Source: Oreocharis arfaki
Lineage: Eukaryota > Chordata > Aves > Passeriformes > Paramythiidae
Direction: 5' to 3'
DNA: 64,000 nt
Assembly: GCA_013398015.1 (NCBI GenBank)
Contig: VZRR01006576.1
Span: 1-64,000 of the forward strand
Shown: positions 21,546-32,728 of the stretch, one piece after another
How positions within the stretch are numbered: position 1 is the stretch's first letter
Layout: the number at the start of each line of letters is the position of its first letter
Notes under the pieces: generated by a model
Told to the model about the DNA's origin: nothing
Database searches by the model: none
What the model saw: only the letters and a program-made list of their open reading frames with translations
Translations under genes and position numbers: made by a program

Positions 21546-24427
21546 TGCTCACACGAAGATAATCGTACATGACATTGTACAACACTTGTTTAGCTCTTTC
21601 TCTCCAATTCTCTACTTTGCGTTTCTGCATTGCAGCACATCCTTTAGTCAGGGAACATGGATAGAAAATATCCTTCCCTCTTGGCATGCAGGTGTGAATC
21701 CACAAGCAAGTGAACTGATGGGAGAGGAGTTTGGGTTGTTTTTACTTTTAGTGACTTATTTAGTATCACTCTAATTAACTATGCAAAGTTACAACCTTTA
21801 AATCTTCAGTTCTCCTTGTCTTTAAATTACTTTAAAACCCTTGCTGGCAGCATTTGGCTGCAGAAACATCTCCCCCAAATCCACATCCCACTGGTGGGCC
21901 CAGGTCCTCGTTGCTCCCTGTGGATTTGCTGCCTGTGTGAAGATCAATGCCCCAAAGTTGTCAGCAGCTCTGGATGAGCAATGCCCCGACTTCTGCTTTG
22001 TGCCCCTGGGCTTTAAAGGTGTCCCCAGCCTGAGGAGGGGTCACGGAGCCCCACATAAACCCTCGTGTCCTAAAGAGCTCTGCTTTGTGTGATCCCTGTT
22101 CAAACAGACTCCTGGCCTTTCACTGGCAGGATATTCACTCTCCTGGGATAAAGTGGTGGAGATTTGTCTGAACCAGGAGAGAATGGAGCGAATGACAGCG
22201 AGGGATTAAATGGTTCTGTTGATGCCAAGGGTGTTCCTTGTGGACAACAGAGCAGCACAGAATGATTCTTTTTTTTTATTTCCAGGGCTGGGATTTAATC
22301 CCTTCCAACTCTGTTCCTTCCCATAAAATATGGTAGAAAAAGCATTAATGAGCAGTGTGACATGAAGCAACTGTGGTTGTGACCCCCAAAATGCCAGCAG
22401 ATTTCAGTTTATCAGGGAATTAAGAACCAGCTCTGGTGATGCTAAATACCATTCAGGAATTGTTTAGCCCCCGAGGGGCTGAGCGCCGTTCGGAGAAAGA
22501 AATGTGATGCTGAATGTGCCACACTTTTGTTAGTTATGTGAAATTTAAGAGATTAAGCAGAGAAAAGACTGTCACAGCAGGAGGCGCTCCCAAAGGGTGG
22601 GATAACAGATAATCCCCTCGTACTAAAGCTGTAGATCCCCGATACAACAGCAGTCAAAGCAAAGCCAGGACAGCCTGCAAAGGCTCTCCGGGTGCTACAG
22701 AGGCACTTTCAAAGTTGATAGAACAAGATCAATTCCCTCTTTCTCTAAACACTGCGTGTTGCATGTTGGGGCTCCTCTAATGCTGCCAGGAGCTCTGTCC
22801 TGGGCAGAAATCTCTGAGATGTCACCTTCTTTAGTAGCTGTGTTTAAACCCAAATGGAGAAATAAAACCCCTCTTTGAATGGGGTTGGTGTATTTGAGGA
22901 ATGTAAGGCTTTTTAATTCTTACTTTATTTTTTTGCCAGCAGTAGGATTATTTTATTTTTAGCCAGGTGGCAGCTCCCGTGGATATTTTGCAGGCACGAG
23001 TATCTACTGGCCTGCTGGAAATGGGGAGAAGAGGGAAAAGACAAGTGAATTACACTTAGAAGCTGCAGACGGGGGTGTCACTCTGAACTGCCTTTCGGCC
23101 ATGTCAGGCAATCAGAGCAAAAATGTCTGTGAGGGGTTCAATTTTTAGCCTTTCCCCTGAGGCTCCCTGAGACAGCCCTGACCTGGGGCTGCAGCTCCAT
23201 CAAAGCTGCCGCTCACTGGAGCCTGGCACTGCCGGACACGAGGGTGGGGCAGGATTTCCCTTTGGATGCCTTCCCGTAGGTGAGGGAAGGGCGAGGGGCT
23301 GTGGCAGCAGCGATCACTTTGGAGCTGGCAGAGGCATTTCCACGCTCACAGGAGCATTTCCCAGACTCTTCCCCCTTTTTCTTTGGTGTAAGGATGCCTT
23401 GAGGCTGTTTGGATCTGGCTGTCTGGGATTTCTCCTTGAAAGGAAGCCCCGCTCGCTCTGCCTTGCCAGAGCCTCTGGTCGTGTGCGTCGGGGTATGTGG
23501 GTGGCTGTGCTCCTGTGATAGCTCCGAGTACTTCATCACAACGATGCAATTTAAGAAAGGACAGATTAGGGAAAGATTTTCTCTTGCCTTTCAGTTGTGC
23601 GGGCTCCTCCTGACAGCCAGGAGCCCTTCCAGACATTACCCTGTTATCTTCCTTGAGCTGTGACTTTTATTTTTCTGTTGATATGCAGCCATGACGTGAT
23701 GAAACGCAGAACCATCATCGGGCTTTTACAGAGACAGATTTTTGAAGCTCAAAACACCTGCAAGCTCATTTTTAAGATTTGCCTTCACCAGCGAATTGTC
23801 ACAGCAAAAAAATGACTAATTTTGTACTAAGTAAGGGATAAGAGAGGTACAGTTCTGTGGCAGTGCTGCTGTACCTCCCGAATTTAAATAGCTGTTGGTG
23901 ATGATGGCAAGTCCTACAGTGTTCCTAAATGATTGCCATGATGGAGATGAGTGATCCAGCACTGGGTGGCCACATGTGAGGGTAGTGTCAGGTTGTTCTT
24001 TGGAAACCACCTACTGTGTGGTGCCCTCCTCCCCAGCCTCTGCTGTGCTCTTCATATGTCGTGTATTTCTCCTCTCTCCCTTCTTGGATTTCCTTGCTTC
24101 TCTTTCCCTTTCTCAGCCTTTAAAGCCCTGCTGCCTCCCTGGAGTCTTTGTTCAGGACTCTTGAGGTTGTGCTGAGACAGGTGTGGAGGCACCTTGCACC
24201 CAGTTCACTGAGCTCTGTGATCTGGGCACAGCACAGGATGGAGAGCCCTGGGGGGCTCATCAAATCAAACCTTTGTAACTCCTGAATATAAAGGGAGTAT
24301 TAGAAGAGTAAAAAAATCTCTTAATGCACAGGCTGTTCTCTTTTTAACCTTTAAATGCTACATAACCACCAGGAAAGCACTGAAACATTTCGTAACTACC
24401 AAGTGAGGACAACAACACAAAAATAAA
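21546..24427. other. Unique DNA with CpG-rich patch; possible exon on minus strand
   Basis: Most of this stretch shows nothing. The part at about 23190-23500 is richer in CpG and holds a 108-codon minus-strand frame (23213-23539) that is lysine- and serine-rich and not derived from any repeat seen here. A donor-like GTGAGC overlaps its stop on the minus strand. Confidence 0.35.
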
Positions 24428-24560
24428 ATCATAGGACCCCAGACTGGTTTGGGTTGGGAGGGACCTTAAAGTTCATCCCATCCATGGGCAGGGACACCTT
24501 CCACTGTCCCAGGTTGCTCCAAGCCCCATCCGGCCTGGCCTTGGGCACTGCCAGGGATGT
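24428..24560 (-). mobile_element. CR1 LINE 3' end (type A), short
   Basis: It starts with ATCATAGGACCCCAGACTGG and GTTTGGGTTGGGAGGGACCT (reverse tail) and stops after CTTGGGCACTGCCAGGGATG. It is strongly 5'-truncated. Confidence 0.9.
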
Positions 24561-25354
24561 GGAGGTGTTCTAACACATTTCTGTGCAATGGATATGGACG
24601 AGAGGACAGCAAGGGCTGAGCCTTGGCTGAGCATTACCTGCTGTAGTAATAAAGTTCCCCGGGAGAGGAAGGATGTGCTTGTAGCAGCCTCACTATTTAT
24701 TCTTTAGTTAAAATATCACAGCAGTTTGTGGGCAGTAAACATCGGGAATGAGCAATTGGAGAGTTTGCTTTGATGCTGAGGGTTTGTAATGGTGGGTCTG
24801 TGCTTGAACCCCCTGAAGGTGTCTGTGAGGTCACAGCTGAGCTCCCAAATCCACATCTGTGTGTCCCCTGAGCACATGCAGCTGCTTGGTGGAGCTTTAT
24901 TTAAAGGGCTCGTTTTTCTCACTCAGTTGTGTTTGCCTGAGTCACGTTGGGAGCTTTTTTTCCACGCCACTGAGTGTCACCAGGGAGGTCTCCCCTCGGA
25001 TTCCAGTCTGCTGCCTTTGCTGTTCTGCAGCATTAGGCATTCCCCCTCCTCCTCCCGTGTTTCAAAGGCTGTAGAACCCAGCCCAGAGCCCAGCTGTGTT
25101 CCTTCCTCTCAAGCAGCAGCCACAAGGCACACTTGGTGACACCTTGCTGTTCCCCATTTTACCCCTGGCATGTGGGACATGTTCTCTATGGGAAATCACC
25201 AGCCAGGATATTAAAGATTGTTTCTAAGGCCATGGATGGAGATTTGCCCAAAAAAGGCACACATGAAGCTTAGACTTTTTTTCCTCCAGGAGAACCCCAG
25301 TGCACTGCAGTGCCAATTTGCTATAATCGCATGCCTTAGTGTCTTCATGCCCTC
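24561..25354. other. Unique DNA, nothing recognised
   Basis: The plus frame at 24789-25139 (116 codons) has no recognised domain. Confidence 0.45.
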
Positions 25355-25867
25355 TCAAGAATTATTGAGGCTGGAAAAGCCCTCCCAGCCCATGGAGTCC
25401 CCACTGTGCCCGATGCCCACCTTGTCCCCAGCCCAGAGCACTGAGTGCCACCTCCAGCCCTTCCTTGGACACCTCCAGCCATGGGCACTCCAAAGCTCCC
25501 TGGCAGCCCCGGCCAAGGCCTGAGCACCCTTTCCAGGCAGAAATTCCTGCTGCTGTCCAAGCTGAGCCTCCCCTGGCCCAGCCTGAGGCCGTTTCCCCTT
25601 GTCCTGTCCCTGTTCCCTGGCAGCAGAGCCCGACCCCCCCCGGCTGCCCCCTCCTGTCAGGGACTTGTGCAGAGCCACAAGGTCCCCCCTGAGCCTCCTT
25701 TGCTCCAGGCTGAGCCCCTTTCCCAGCTCCCTCAGCCGCTCCTGGGGCTCCAGCCCCTTCCCCAGCTTCGCTCCCTGCCCTGGACACGCTCCAGCCCCTC
25801 CAGGGCTCTCTGGCCGGAGGGCCCAGAACTGGACACAGCCCTCGAGGTCCCTCAGCAGGGCCAGCAC
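25355..25867 (-). pseudogene. CR1 ORF2 C-terminal remnant, still open
   Basis: A 170-codon frame without a stop runs through the CR1 ORF2 C-terminus. Near residue 10 it reads GCVQFWA, then PQERLRELGKGLSLEQRRLR and GDLVALHKSL. These match the known CR1 order CVQFWA, ERLRELGLFSLEKRRLRGD and LIALYNYLKGG. The reverse-transcriptase core and endonuclease are absent, so it cannot act on its own. The frame is open because the copy is young and short; there is no sign of host use. Confidence 0.8.
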
Positions 25868-25880
25868 CTTTTTGCTACAA
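25355..25880 (-). mobile_element. CR1 LINE, ORF2 C-terminus plus 3' end (type B)
   Basis: This is a long type B copy. The plus view begins near GAATTATTGAGGCTGGAAAA and carries GGCCTGAGCACCCTTTCCAG. It then crosses the ORF2 C-terminal region (CTCCAGGCTGAGCCCCTTTC, GGCCCAGAACTGGACACAGC) and ends near TTTTTGCTAC. Its central part is nearly identical to the copy at 21303-21545 and to the type B copy at 44110, which implies a fairly young subfamily. Confidence 0.93.
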
Positions 25881-27684
25881 GCCAGAATGCTTATTGCTTT
25901 TGAAGCAAAACTTCGTTAATTGCTCATTCTACAGAAAACACGATAAAACCCCAAACCAGTAGGTTTAAGAGGAGGAAGAGTCCTGGGGTAAAAAGTCAGC
26001 TCAGTAAAGCCTTCAGTATAAAACTCGCTGCATTTGGAGATGTGAGGAGGTTGCAGTTTAGAGGCCTCCAGTTAAATCCAGTCTCAACATTGGTTTTGGT
26101 GAATGATCAACAACAAAAAAAGGCTCTGAAAAGGCTTTGCTTTCAAGAATTTGTGTGTGGATTCTCTTAAGGCATCACTGCAGTAAAGCCTTGGGAACTG
26201 CCCAGGCACATAGTGAGTAAAGGGACAAATTGCACAGAGGTGCTTCTGTTCAGGCATAAAACTTTATCTCTGGGAACACCTGGCAGACAGGGAAAATCTG
26301 GAATGAGGATCAGCACCGAGGTGTCACCTTATCACCCCTTAAATATGGGAGATGCTGCTGAGAAGTCATATCTGCTCAGGCACCTCACAGTCCTCCTATG
26401 AGCCTTTAGAGCTCAACAGTTCCTCTTTCCTCCAAAAGCTCTGGCACTTTTGCACCGTCTCTGCCAGTCAGTCGGAACGCATCCATTTATCACAAAAGAA
26501 TCAGAGTCAGACGAAGCAACCTCTGGGACTTTGGAGTGTGAATGTTTCCCCACTCTGTTTGGTAAAATATTTATCTTAAGGCATTTTTGAAGTTTAGGTT
26601 TGCTGCCAGGTAAGTGTGAAATGCATGGCACTGCTTTTGCAAAGGATGAAGTATTGAATAGTAGAGTTTATAAATATTTCATTTAATGCTTCCCCTCAGT
26701 GTGAGGAGCATTGGAAATACAACCAGAGTTTCTTCACTAATTTCAGGAGATAATGCAAAGGTCCAAGGAAGAAGAGATAAAGTTAGAAAAATAATTAGTG
26801 AGATCATTGTTATTCAAGTCACCAGACTAAGAAATTCACCCCGAAGCATCTGCAGAAGTGGCCAGAACAGTCTGAACTGTTACCTGTGACCTACCTGGGT
26901 GCAGGAGGACTGACAAGGGAAATTCTATTGCATAAATCATTGGTTTAGCAGATTTGTAAATTGTTTCCAGTTCAGTTGTTCTTTTAAAAATTCAGAAGTG
27001 AACATCAGAATTATAACGTGAGGTAAGTCTCCAGAAATGTGGTCATGGCTGAGTGTGAGCCCGGTGTCTCATGTCTCCTATGCCTGCTGCCACACAGGGA
27101 AGTGTTTTCAAGCCTGTCCCAAGCTTGTGGCAAACCTTAAACAATAATTGTTATGTTTAATTTTAATTTTTTTCATTGAATTGTGAAATATCATAGATTA
27201 GAAGCAGAAAGTCGTAAAACAAAACAGCTTCAGAAAGGTCTGGAGGCATTTCAACAAGGACACAGTTACGATTTTAAATGATGCTGACACAGGAAGAAAT
27301 GATATGAAATAATTATTTTAGTCACCATGAGTGCTTGGCAGTGCCAAACAGAGAAGAAATGTCTGTGCATAACTAACAGGGCTGAGAAAGGCCTTGAGAG
27401 GGGTCACTGGTGAGCAGCTCCATGTGAGGAGTCACGGTGTGGATTTGGGCTGCTCAGCCTGAGAGGTGCAGCCGAGGCCTGGGACTTGTGGAGGGACAGA
27501 AGCTCCAAATGGGGGGAGAAGGGGCTATGGGCAATTTGTGAGTTTTTTCTCCTACCACAGGGAGTAGGGTTGGCACATTTGCGATGAAATTATCCACGAG
27601 CAGATTTCAAGTGAGCCAATGGATGCTGTCCCACGGCGTGGGCAGCGCTCAGGGCTCACTGCCTCGGGGCGTGGGGACATGGGG
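25881..27684. other. Unique AT-rich DNA, nothing recognised
   Basis: Possible weak CR1-like words at 27440-27480 (GGGCTGCTCAGCCTGAGAGG) are too short to call. The part at 26980-27340 is AT-rich with TAAT words. Confidence 0.4.
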
Positions 27685-28033
27685 AGAGCTCAGAGACCCT
27701 TCCAGCACCTAAAGGGACCCCAGGAGAGCTGGAGAGGGACTGGGGACAAGGGATGGAGGGACAGGACGCAGGGAATGGCTTCCCAGTGCCAGAGGGCAGG
27801 GATGGATGGGATATTGGGAAGGAATTGTTCCCTGGGAGGGTGGGCAGGCCCTGGCACAGGGTGCCCAGAGCAGCTGTGGCTGCCCCTGGATCCCTGGCAG
27901 TGCCCAAGGCCAGGCTGGACACTGGGGCTTGGAGCAGCCTGGGACAGTGGAAGGTGTCCCTGCCCATGGCAGGGGTGGCACTAGGTGGGCTTTAAGGTCC
28001 CTCCAACCCAAACCATCCTGGGATTCTGTGGGA
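27685..28033 (+). mobile_element. CR1 LINE 3' end (type A)
   Basis: It runs from the block CCTTCCAGCACCTAAAGGGA through GGAAGGAATTGTTCCCTGGG to TCCAACCCAAACCATCCTGG and GATTCTGTG. The left limit is uncertain by a few tens of bases. Confidence 0.92.
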
Positions 28034-29599
28034 AAAGCTTAGGTGGGTTCAAGGTGCAGCTCCATGCAGGAAAAGCTTTCCCGTGACCTCAGCAGGCCAA
28101 AGCGGGAGCTCAGGCTCTGGCAGAGGATTTTGGCTGCTCTCAGGAGCAGCTCCTTGGCTGGGGAGGTTCCCCTGGAGCCGAGGGTGCTGATCCTCTGCTC
28201 CGGCATCGTTTACCAAACCAGGCTGCTCCAGCACCAAATTTCTGTGACTGCAATTCTTGAGGCAGTTCCGAGCCTTGTGCTGATCTGTAGAAAACACTGA
28301 AATTAGGGACAGTTTTTCTCTGTAGCTAAGGTAAAAAAGAATCTATGTAAAATCATTTTTAGGCTACTTGCCATGAAAATAATTTCACGACTCGCTTTTA
28401 TCTTGCAATAAATTACCCACAAAAGAGGATAACAGATTAATTTTACCAATTTAACTTAATCCCAAATAGTGTGTTGTTTTATTAAGCAATGTTGTGGTGT
28501 AATTAAGAGTTGTAACTGATTGAACACCTTGTAAAGACAGGGCTGTTAATTAATACTAAATTACAATAAAATTAACAAAGTAACATAAACAAGCAATGTA
28601 AATGTTTTTAACTGACAGGGATAATTCATCAGCTAAAAGCTGCTTATGTGAACCATTTCCTAAAGAGTTTGTTCCAATTAATATGTATATAATAATTGCA
28701 GAAATGGAAATGGGGCAGGAAGAGCTTTCCTTACGTTTTTTTAATTCAGAAGACTCCTTTGATGAGAAACATGGGGGTTTATTAAGCTGGATATTCTCTG
28801 ATAATGTTTAAGCTAACACCTTGAACCCCAACTGATGGTATACAGGGAAAAATCTAAACTTAAACCTCAATGACACCTTCAAGACCACCTCTGGGTCTGA
28901 CACTTGTTTGTCTCACTGGAATATGAATCTGAACAACTCCTGCCTTGCTAAGCTTTCATGTGAATATTATGTATTAATGCTACAGCTCCAATTCAGATCT
29001 CATTTGCAGGAATGTCAGGAAATGGCTGAAACTTCTTTGCATACTTAAAAGGTTTGCTGGATTGGCTAGTTCACAAGCTCTGGAAATCCCACAGGTATTC
29101 CTTTGTCGTTGTGAATTAAGTAGAGAATCACAAAATGCGGGATCTCAAAGTGCAGGCCTACAGGGGCCTGTGGCTGCAGGAGATACAGAAATAGTCCTGA
29201 ACTTTTCCAGACTCGGAATCAAATCTGATTAAGACCAAATAAGTTGAAGAAGGTTTTAGCAGTGTCTGAGAATGTCCCAGCAGCAAGACTGCCAAGGTGT
29301 AAAATACCACTTAGGTCTTGGGATTTTGTTCTGTGTGAGGCAATGTACAAACTCCTCAAAGTATCTCTCTGTTTTAATGGAATTTTGGAACGTAGTTAAA
29401 ATTAAAATTGACTTTTTCTATTATCTCACGAACAGAAGCCCTAGAAATAGACTGTGGTTTTTCCTCAGGAAGTTATTCAAATTTAAAGACTAACATTATT
29501 ATGCTTGTATCATGCTGTTGAGTAATGCTACAAGGGCTGAAATTGTGGAAGATAGACCTGGTGAGGGTATGAATTGAAGCCCCAACGTCAAAACCTGCA
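28034..29599. other. Unique DNA; AT-rich element-like patch at 28330-28730
   Basis: No gene recognised. The stretch at 28330-28730 has an unusual density of TAAT, TTAATTA and ATTAAG words and no recognisable transposon. Confidence 0.4.
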
Positions 29600-30398
29600 G
29601 GCAGCTGACACAGCATTGTGTGCACACAGCTCTGCAACAGCCCCAGGGAGGAGAGCCCACGGGCTCTGTGCACAATGTGCTCAGGGCTGGGCAGTGCCCA
29701 GGGCAGAAGTTGTGCCTCCTGTGCAGGGGAATTGCTGGGCTCAGGCCCTGCCCGTTGCTCTGGTGCCATTGCTGGGCCCCCGGAGCAGAGGCTGGGCCCT
29801 GCTCGGAGCCCTCCCTGCAGCCAGGGACAGCCAGGCCTGAGGGCCCCTCTCAGCTGGGGCTCCTCTCGAGGCTGAGCAGCCCCAGCTCCCTCAGCCTTTC
29901 CTGGGCACCGAGATGCTCCAGGCCCTTCCTCAGCCCCGCAGCCTCCGCTGGCCCCGCTCCAGGAGCTCCCTGGCCCTGCTGTGCTGAGGAGCCCAGAGCT
30001 GGACACGGCACTGCAGAGGTGCCCCCAGGGCTGGCCAGAGGGGCAGGATCCCTCCCTGCCCTGCTGGGAATGCTCTTCCTGCTGCCCCCGGGATCCCCTT
30101 GGCCTCCTTGGCCCCAGGACACTCTGCTGGCTCAGGGACAGCTCGGTGTCCCCCAGGGCCCCCAGGACACTCTGCTGGCTCAGGGACAGCTCCGTGTCCC
30201 CCAGGGCCCCCAGGACACTCTGCTGGCTCAGGGAAGCTCAGTGTCCCTCAGGACCCCCAGGTCCTTCCCTGCAGAGCTGCTCCAGCAGCTGCTGCTGGTG
30301 CCTTGGGTTGTTCCTCCCCAATCATTGATGAATACATTGAACAATCCTGTGCCCAGTACTGAACCCTGGGGACACCACCACTGTCAGGCCTGTAGGTA
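29600..30398 (-). mobile_element. CR1 LINE, long ORF2 C-terminal piece (type D)
   Basis: The plus view starts at CAGCATTGTGTGCACACAGC, without the terminal tail. It passes through GCTGAGCAGCCCCAGCTCCC (ORF2 C-terminus), CCCAGAGCTGGACACGGCAC and CCCCAGGTCCTTCCCTGCAG, and reaches CAGTACTGAACCCTGGGGAC near 30360. These blocks follow the order of CR1 ORF2 read backwards. The extreme 3' end is missing, and an internal 48-bp minisatellite lies at 30113-30255. Confidence 0.92.
30113..30255. repeat. 48-bp minisatellite inside CR1
   Basis: Three units start at 30113, 30161 and 30209. The first two differ by one base (GCTCGGTGTC versus GCTCCGTGTC). The third is slightly shortened and diverged. Other CR1 copies carry this ORF2 segment once, so the array grew after or during insertion. 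Confidence 0.92.
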
Positions 30399-31911
30399 AC
30401 TCAAGGTTTAGCTCTGGAGAGATTTGTGGGAATTCACACATGTAAGGTCACTGCTCGTGTGTGATCCTTAACTGGAATGACCTTGTAGGTACCCCCTTGC
30501 TTTCAGGTGCCAAAGTTCTTGCAGATGTGGGTGTTTTCTTGAGCATTAAAGACCATGAGTTTCTGATTTTGTCTTCAGTGTTTTGTTTATCAGCGGCTGA
30601 TGGGGGAAAAATAGCTGGGAATGTGTGTGTCTGGAGCCATAAATCTCTACATTCCTGAAGGTTTCCTTGAGTAGTTCCATGTAAGTGGGAAAAATATTAA
30701 CCAAGCCAAACACAGCCTAAAATGGGCTTACATAAATATTACGCAGAAAATATTACACAGACTGGGGGATGAAAGACTGTGGGAGCCTTTACACCTCACT
30801 GTGCTGTTCACACATTCCTGAACCTTATTAAGCTGGCGAGTAGGAGGGAGATTTCAGGAGGACAGGGATGAGTATGAAAAATGTGGAAGAGCATCCCTTT
30901 GTTTAAGAAGCACGGTGTAATTACGTTGTGCAAGTTCATGCCAGTCCTATTTAAAAACCTTCTGGGATGTAGGAATGCCTGGAGTCGGAGTGAGGGATTG
31001 TGTCTGGGAACATCCACATGCTGGTTGAGCCCAGCTTGTGGCTGAAACCAGAGTGTTGTGTCTGTGGCCCAGGAGCAGCTGCAGCTCCATGTTTGCACAG
31101 ATAAATCCCGAACCCATTCCTGTCCTGTGTGGGTTTTGCATTTGGTGCCTCTTGCTGTCAGTTTGTAACCGCAGGAACGTGGGTCTGATTGAGCCCTGCA
31201 TCCCTTAGGTGCAGACCTAAATTCCCCTGAGGACTGGGATTGGAAATGCACATCGGGGGGTAGGTACCCCATCTTTCCAGAGTGGAAAGGCTGTTCCCAG
31301 TTTCTCCCTGTCTGTGCCAAGAAGGACAGCATGCTGTTCCCCACCACTGTCCCTGCCTTGACACCTCTCCAAACCCCACAGCCGCGGCGCTTCCAGGGGG
31401 TTCTTGCCAAATGAACCCGTCCCTTCCACTCACTTGGCTGTGATGGAAACAGACTCCAGAGCACTCCGTGTCCATGCTCCTAGCAGGGCTGGGGGAGTGG
31501 GAGCCTGGTCAGAACAGAGTGAGGAGCAGCTGGCCGTGGGCAGGGACACGTGTGGGCATTGCCAGCTGGGCACTTGGCAGAGCTGGAGCTGCTGAGGACA
31601 GATCCAAGAGCTCTCCCTCTCCCTGGGTTTCTCTCCAGCTTCCTGGTGAATAACAGCATTTCAGAGCAAAGGGCTGGCACCGCGTTTGCTGCTTTTAGAA
31701 GGAAGTCAGGATTAAGAGACCTAAAACCATTGCAGCCAGAATGAGCCAGAGAAAAAGTATTTTTTACATTTCTCCTCATGTCAAACTATTGGGATGCTCC
31801 TTGTTGGAGGAGCCATTTCTTTCATGCTTTAAGACATCTTCCAAAAGGAATATGATAGGGAGGAACAAGGCAGTGTCCTTGTACTACCTGCACACCACAT
31901 TCCAGGGATGG
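30399..31911. other. Unique DNA, nothing recognised
   Basis: The 218-codon minus frame at 30808-31464 resembles no known domain and has no start or splice context that suggests a gene. Confidence 0.4.
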
Positions 31912-32232
31912 GAGTGTTCATCTGGAGAAGAGAAGGCTCTGGGGACACCACTGAGCTTCTTCCAGGGCCTAAAGGGGCGCCAGGAGAGCTGGAGAGGGAC
32001 TGGGGACAAGGGATGGAGGGACAGGACCCAGGGAATGGCTTCCCAGTGCCAGAGGGCAGGGATGGATGGGATATTGGGAAGGAATTGTTCCCTGGGAGGG
32101 TGGGCAGGCCCTGGCACAGGGTGCCCAGAGCAGCTGAGGCTGCCCCTGGATCCCTGGCAGTGTCCAGGCTGAGGATGGGACTTGGATGGTCTTTTAGGTC
32201 TTTTCCAACCTAAACCATTCTGGGTTTCTACA
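31912..32232 (+). mobile_element. CR1 LINE 3' end (type A)
   Basis: It runs from GTTCATCTGGAGAAGAGAAG through GGAAGGAATTGTTCCCTGGG to TTTTCCAACCTAAACCATTC and TGGGTTTC. About 50 bases after CCTGGCAGTGTCCAGGCTGA are missing relative to other copies. Confidence 0.92.
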
Positions 32233-32728
32233 AACCAGCTCAAATCCTCACTTGTTGGAATACTCAGCTCCTGGCCAGGCTGTCACACTCGACATCTTGC
32301 AGCAGAGGATCCCTGTCATCTGTTGGGTGGGTTATGAACCTCCCACATGTTGAGTTTTCAAAAATCGGGGAAGTTCAGTGCCTTATTGAATTCCGTTTTC
32401 TGTCCTGATTTATCAGAATGCTGCACTGGACTCTGAGGTTCCACCTTGAGCAGCTTGAAATCCCTAAGACCAAACATTTTCCAAGGCACTGTGGAATTTT
32501 GAGCAACCTGCCCTTAGGAAAAGATCCCTAAGACTTTTTAAAACTACTTTGGAGCTTTAATTTTGTCATAAGCAGTAAATTCCTTAAATATACTTCAGAT
32601 GCAGTTGTGAGTTTGTGTGGCACAGAGGACAAAAAGTAAAAAGAGAACTCGGATTTTCATTTTGGAATTCGATGGCTGCCCCCGTATGCAGCCAAGCAAG
32701 TTCCACCAGCTGAGTGAGAGCAGCATTT
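32233..32728. other. Unique DNA, nothing recognised
   Basis: Left flank of the duplicated block. No repeat or gene recognised. Confidence 0.45.

Noticed and set aside
27440..27480. Possible separate CR1 fragment
   Set aside because: Only about 20 bases resemble the CR1 block GGGCTGCTCAGCCTGGAGAG, too short to call.
29620..30399. 259-codon plus-strand frame, the longest in the window
   Set aside because: It is the antisense of a CR1 ORF2 remnant with a 48-bp minisatellite; the repeated peptide comes from the minisatellite.
30808..31464. 218-codon minus-strand frame
   Set aside because: No known domain, no splice or promoter context, and overlapping frames of similar length in other phases.
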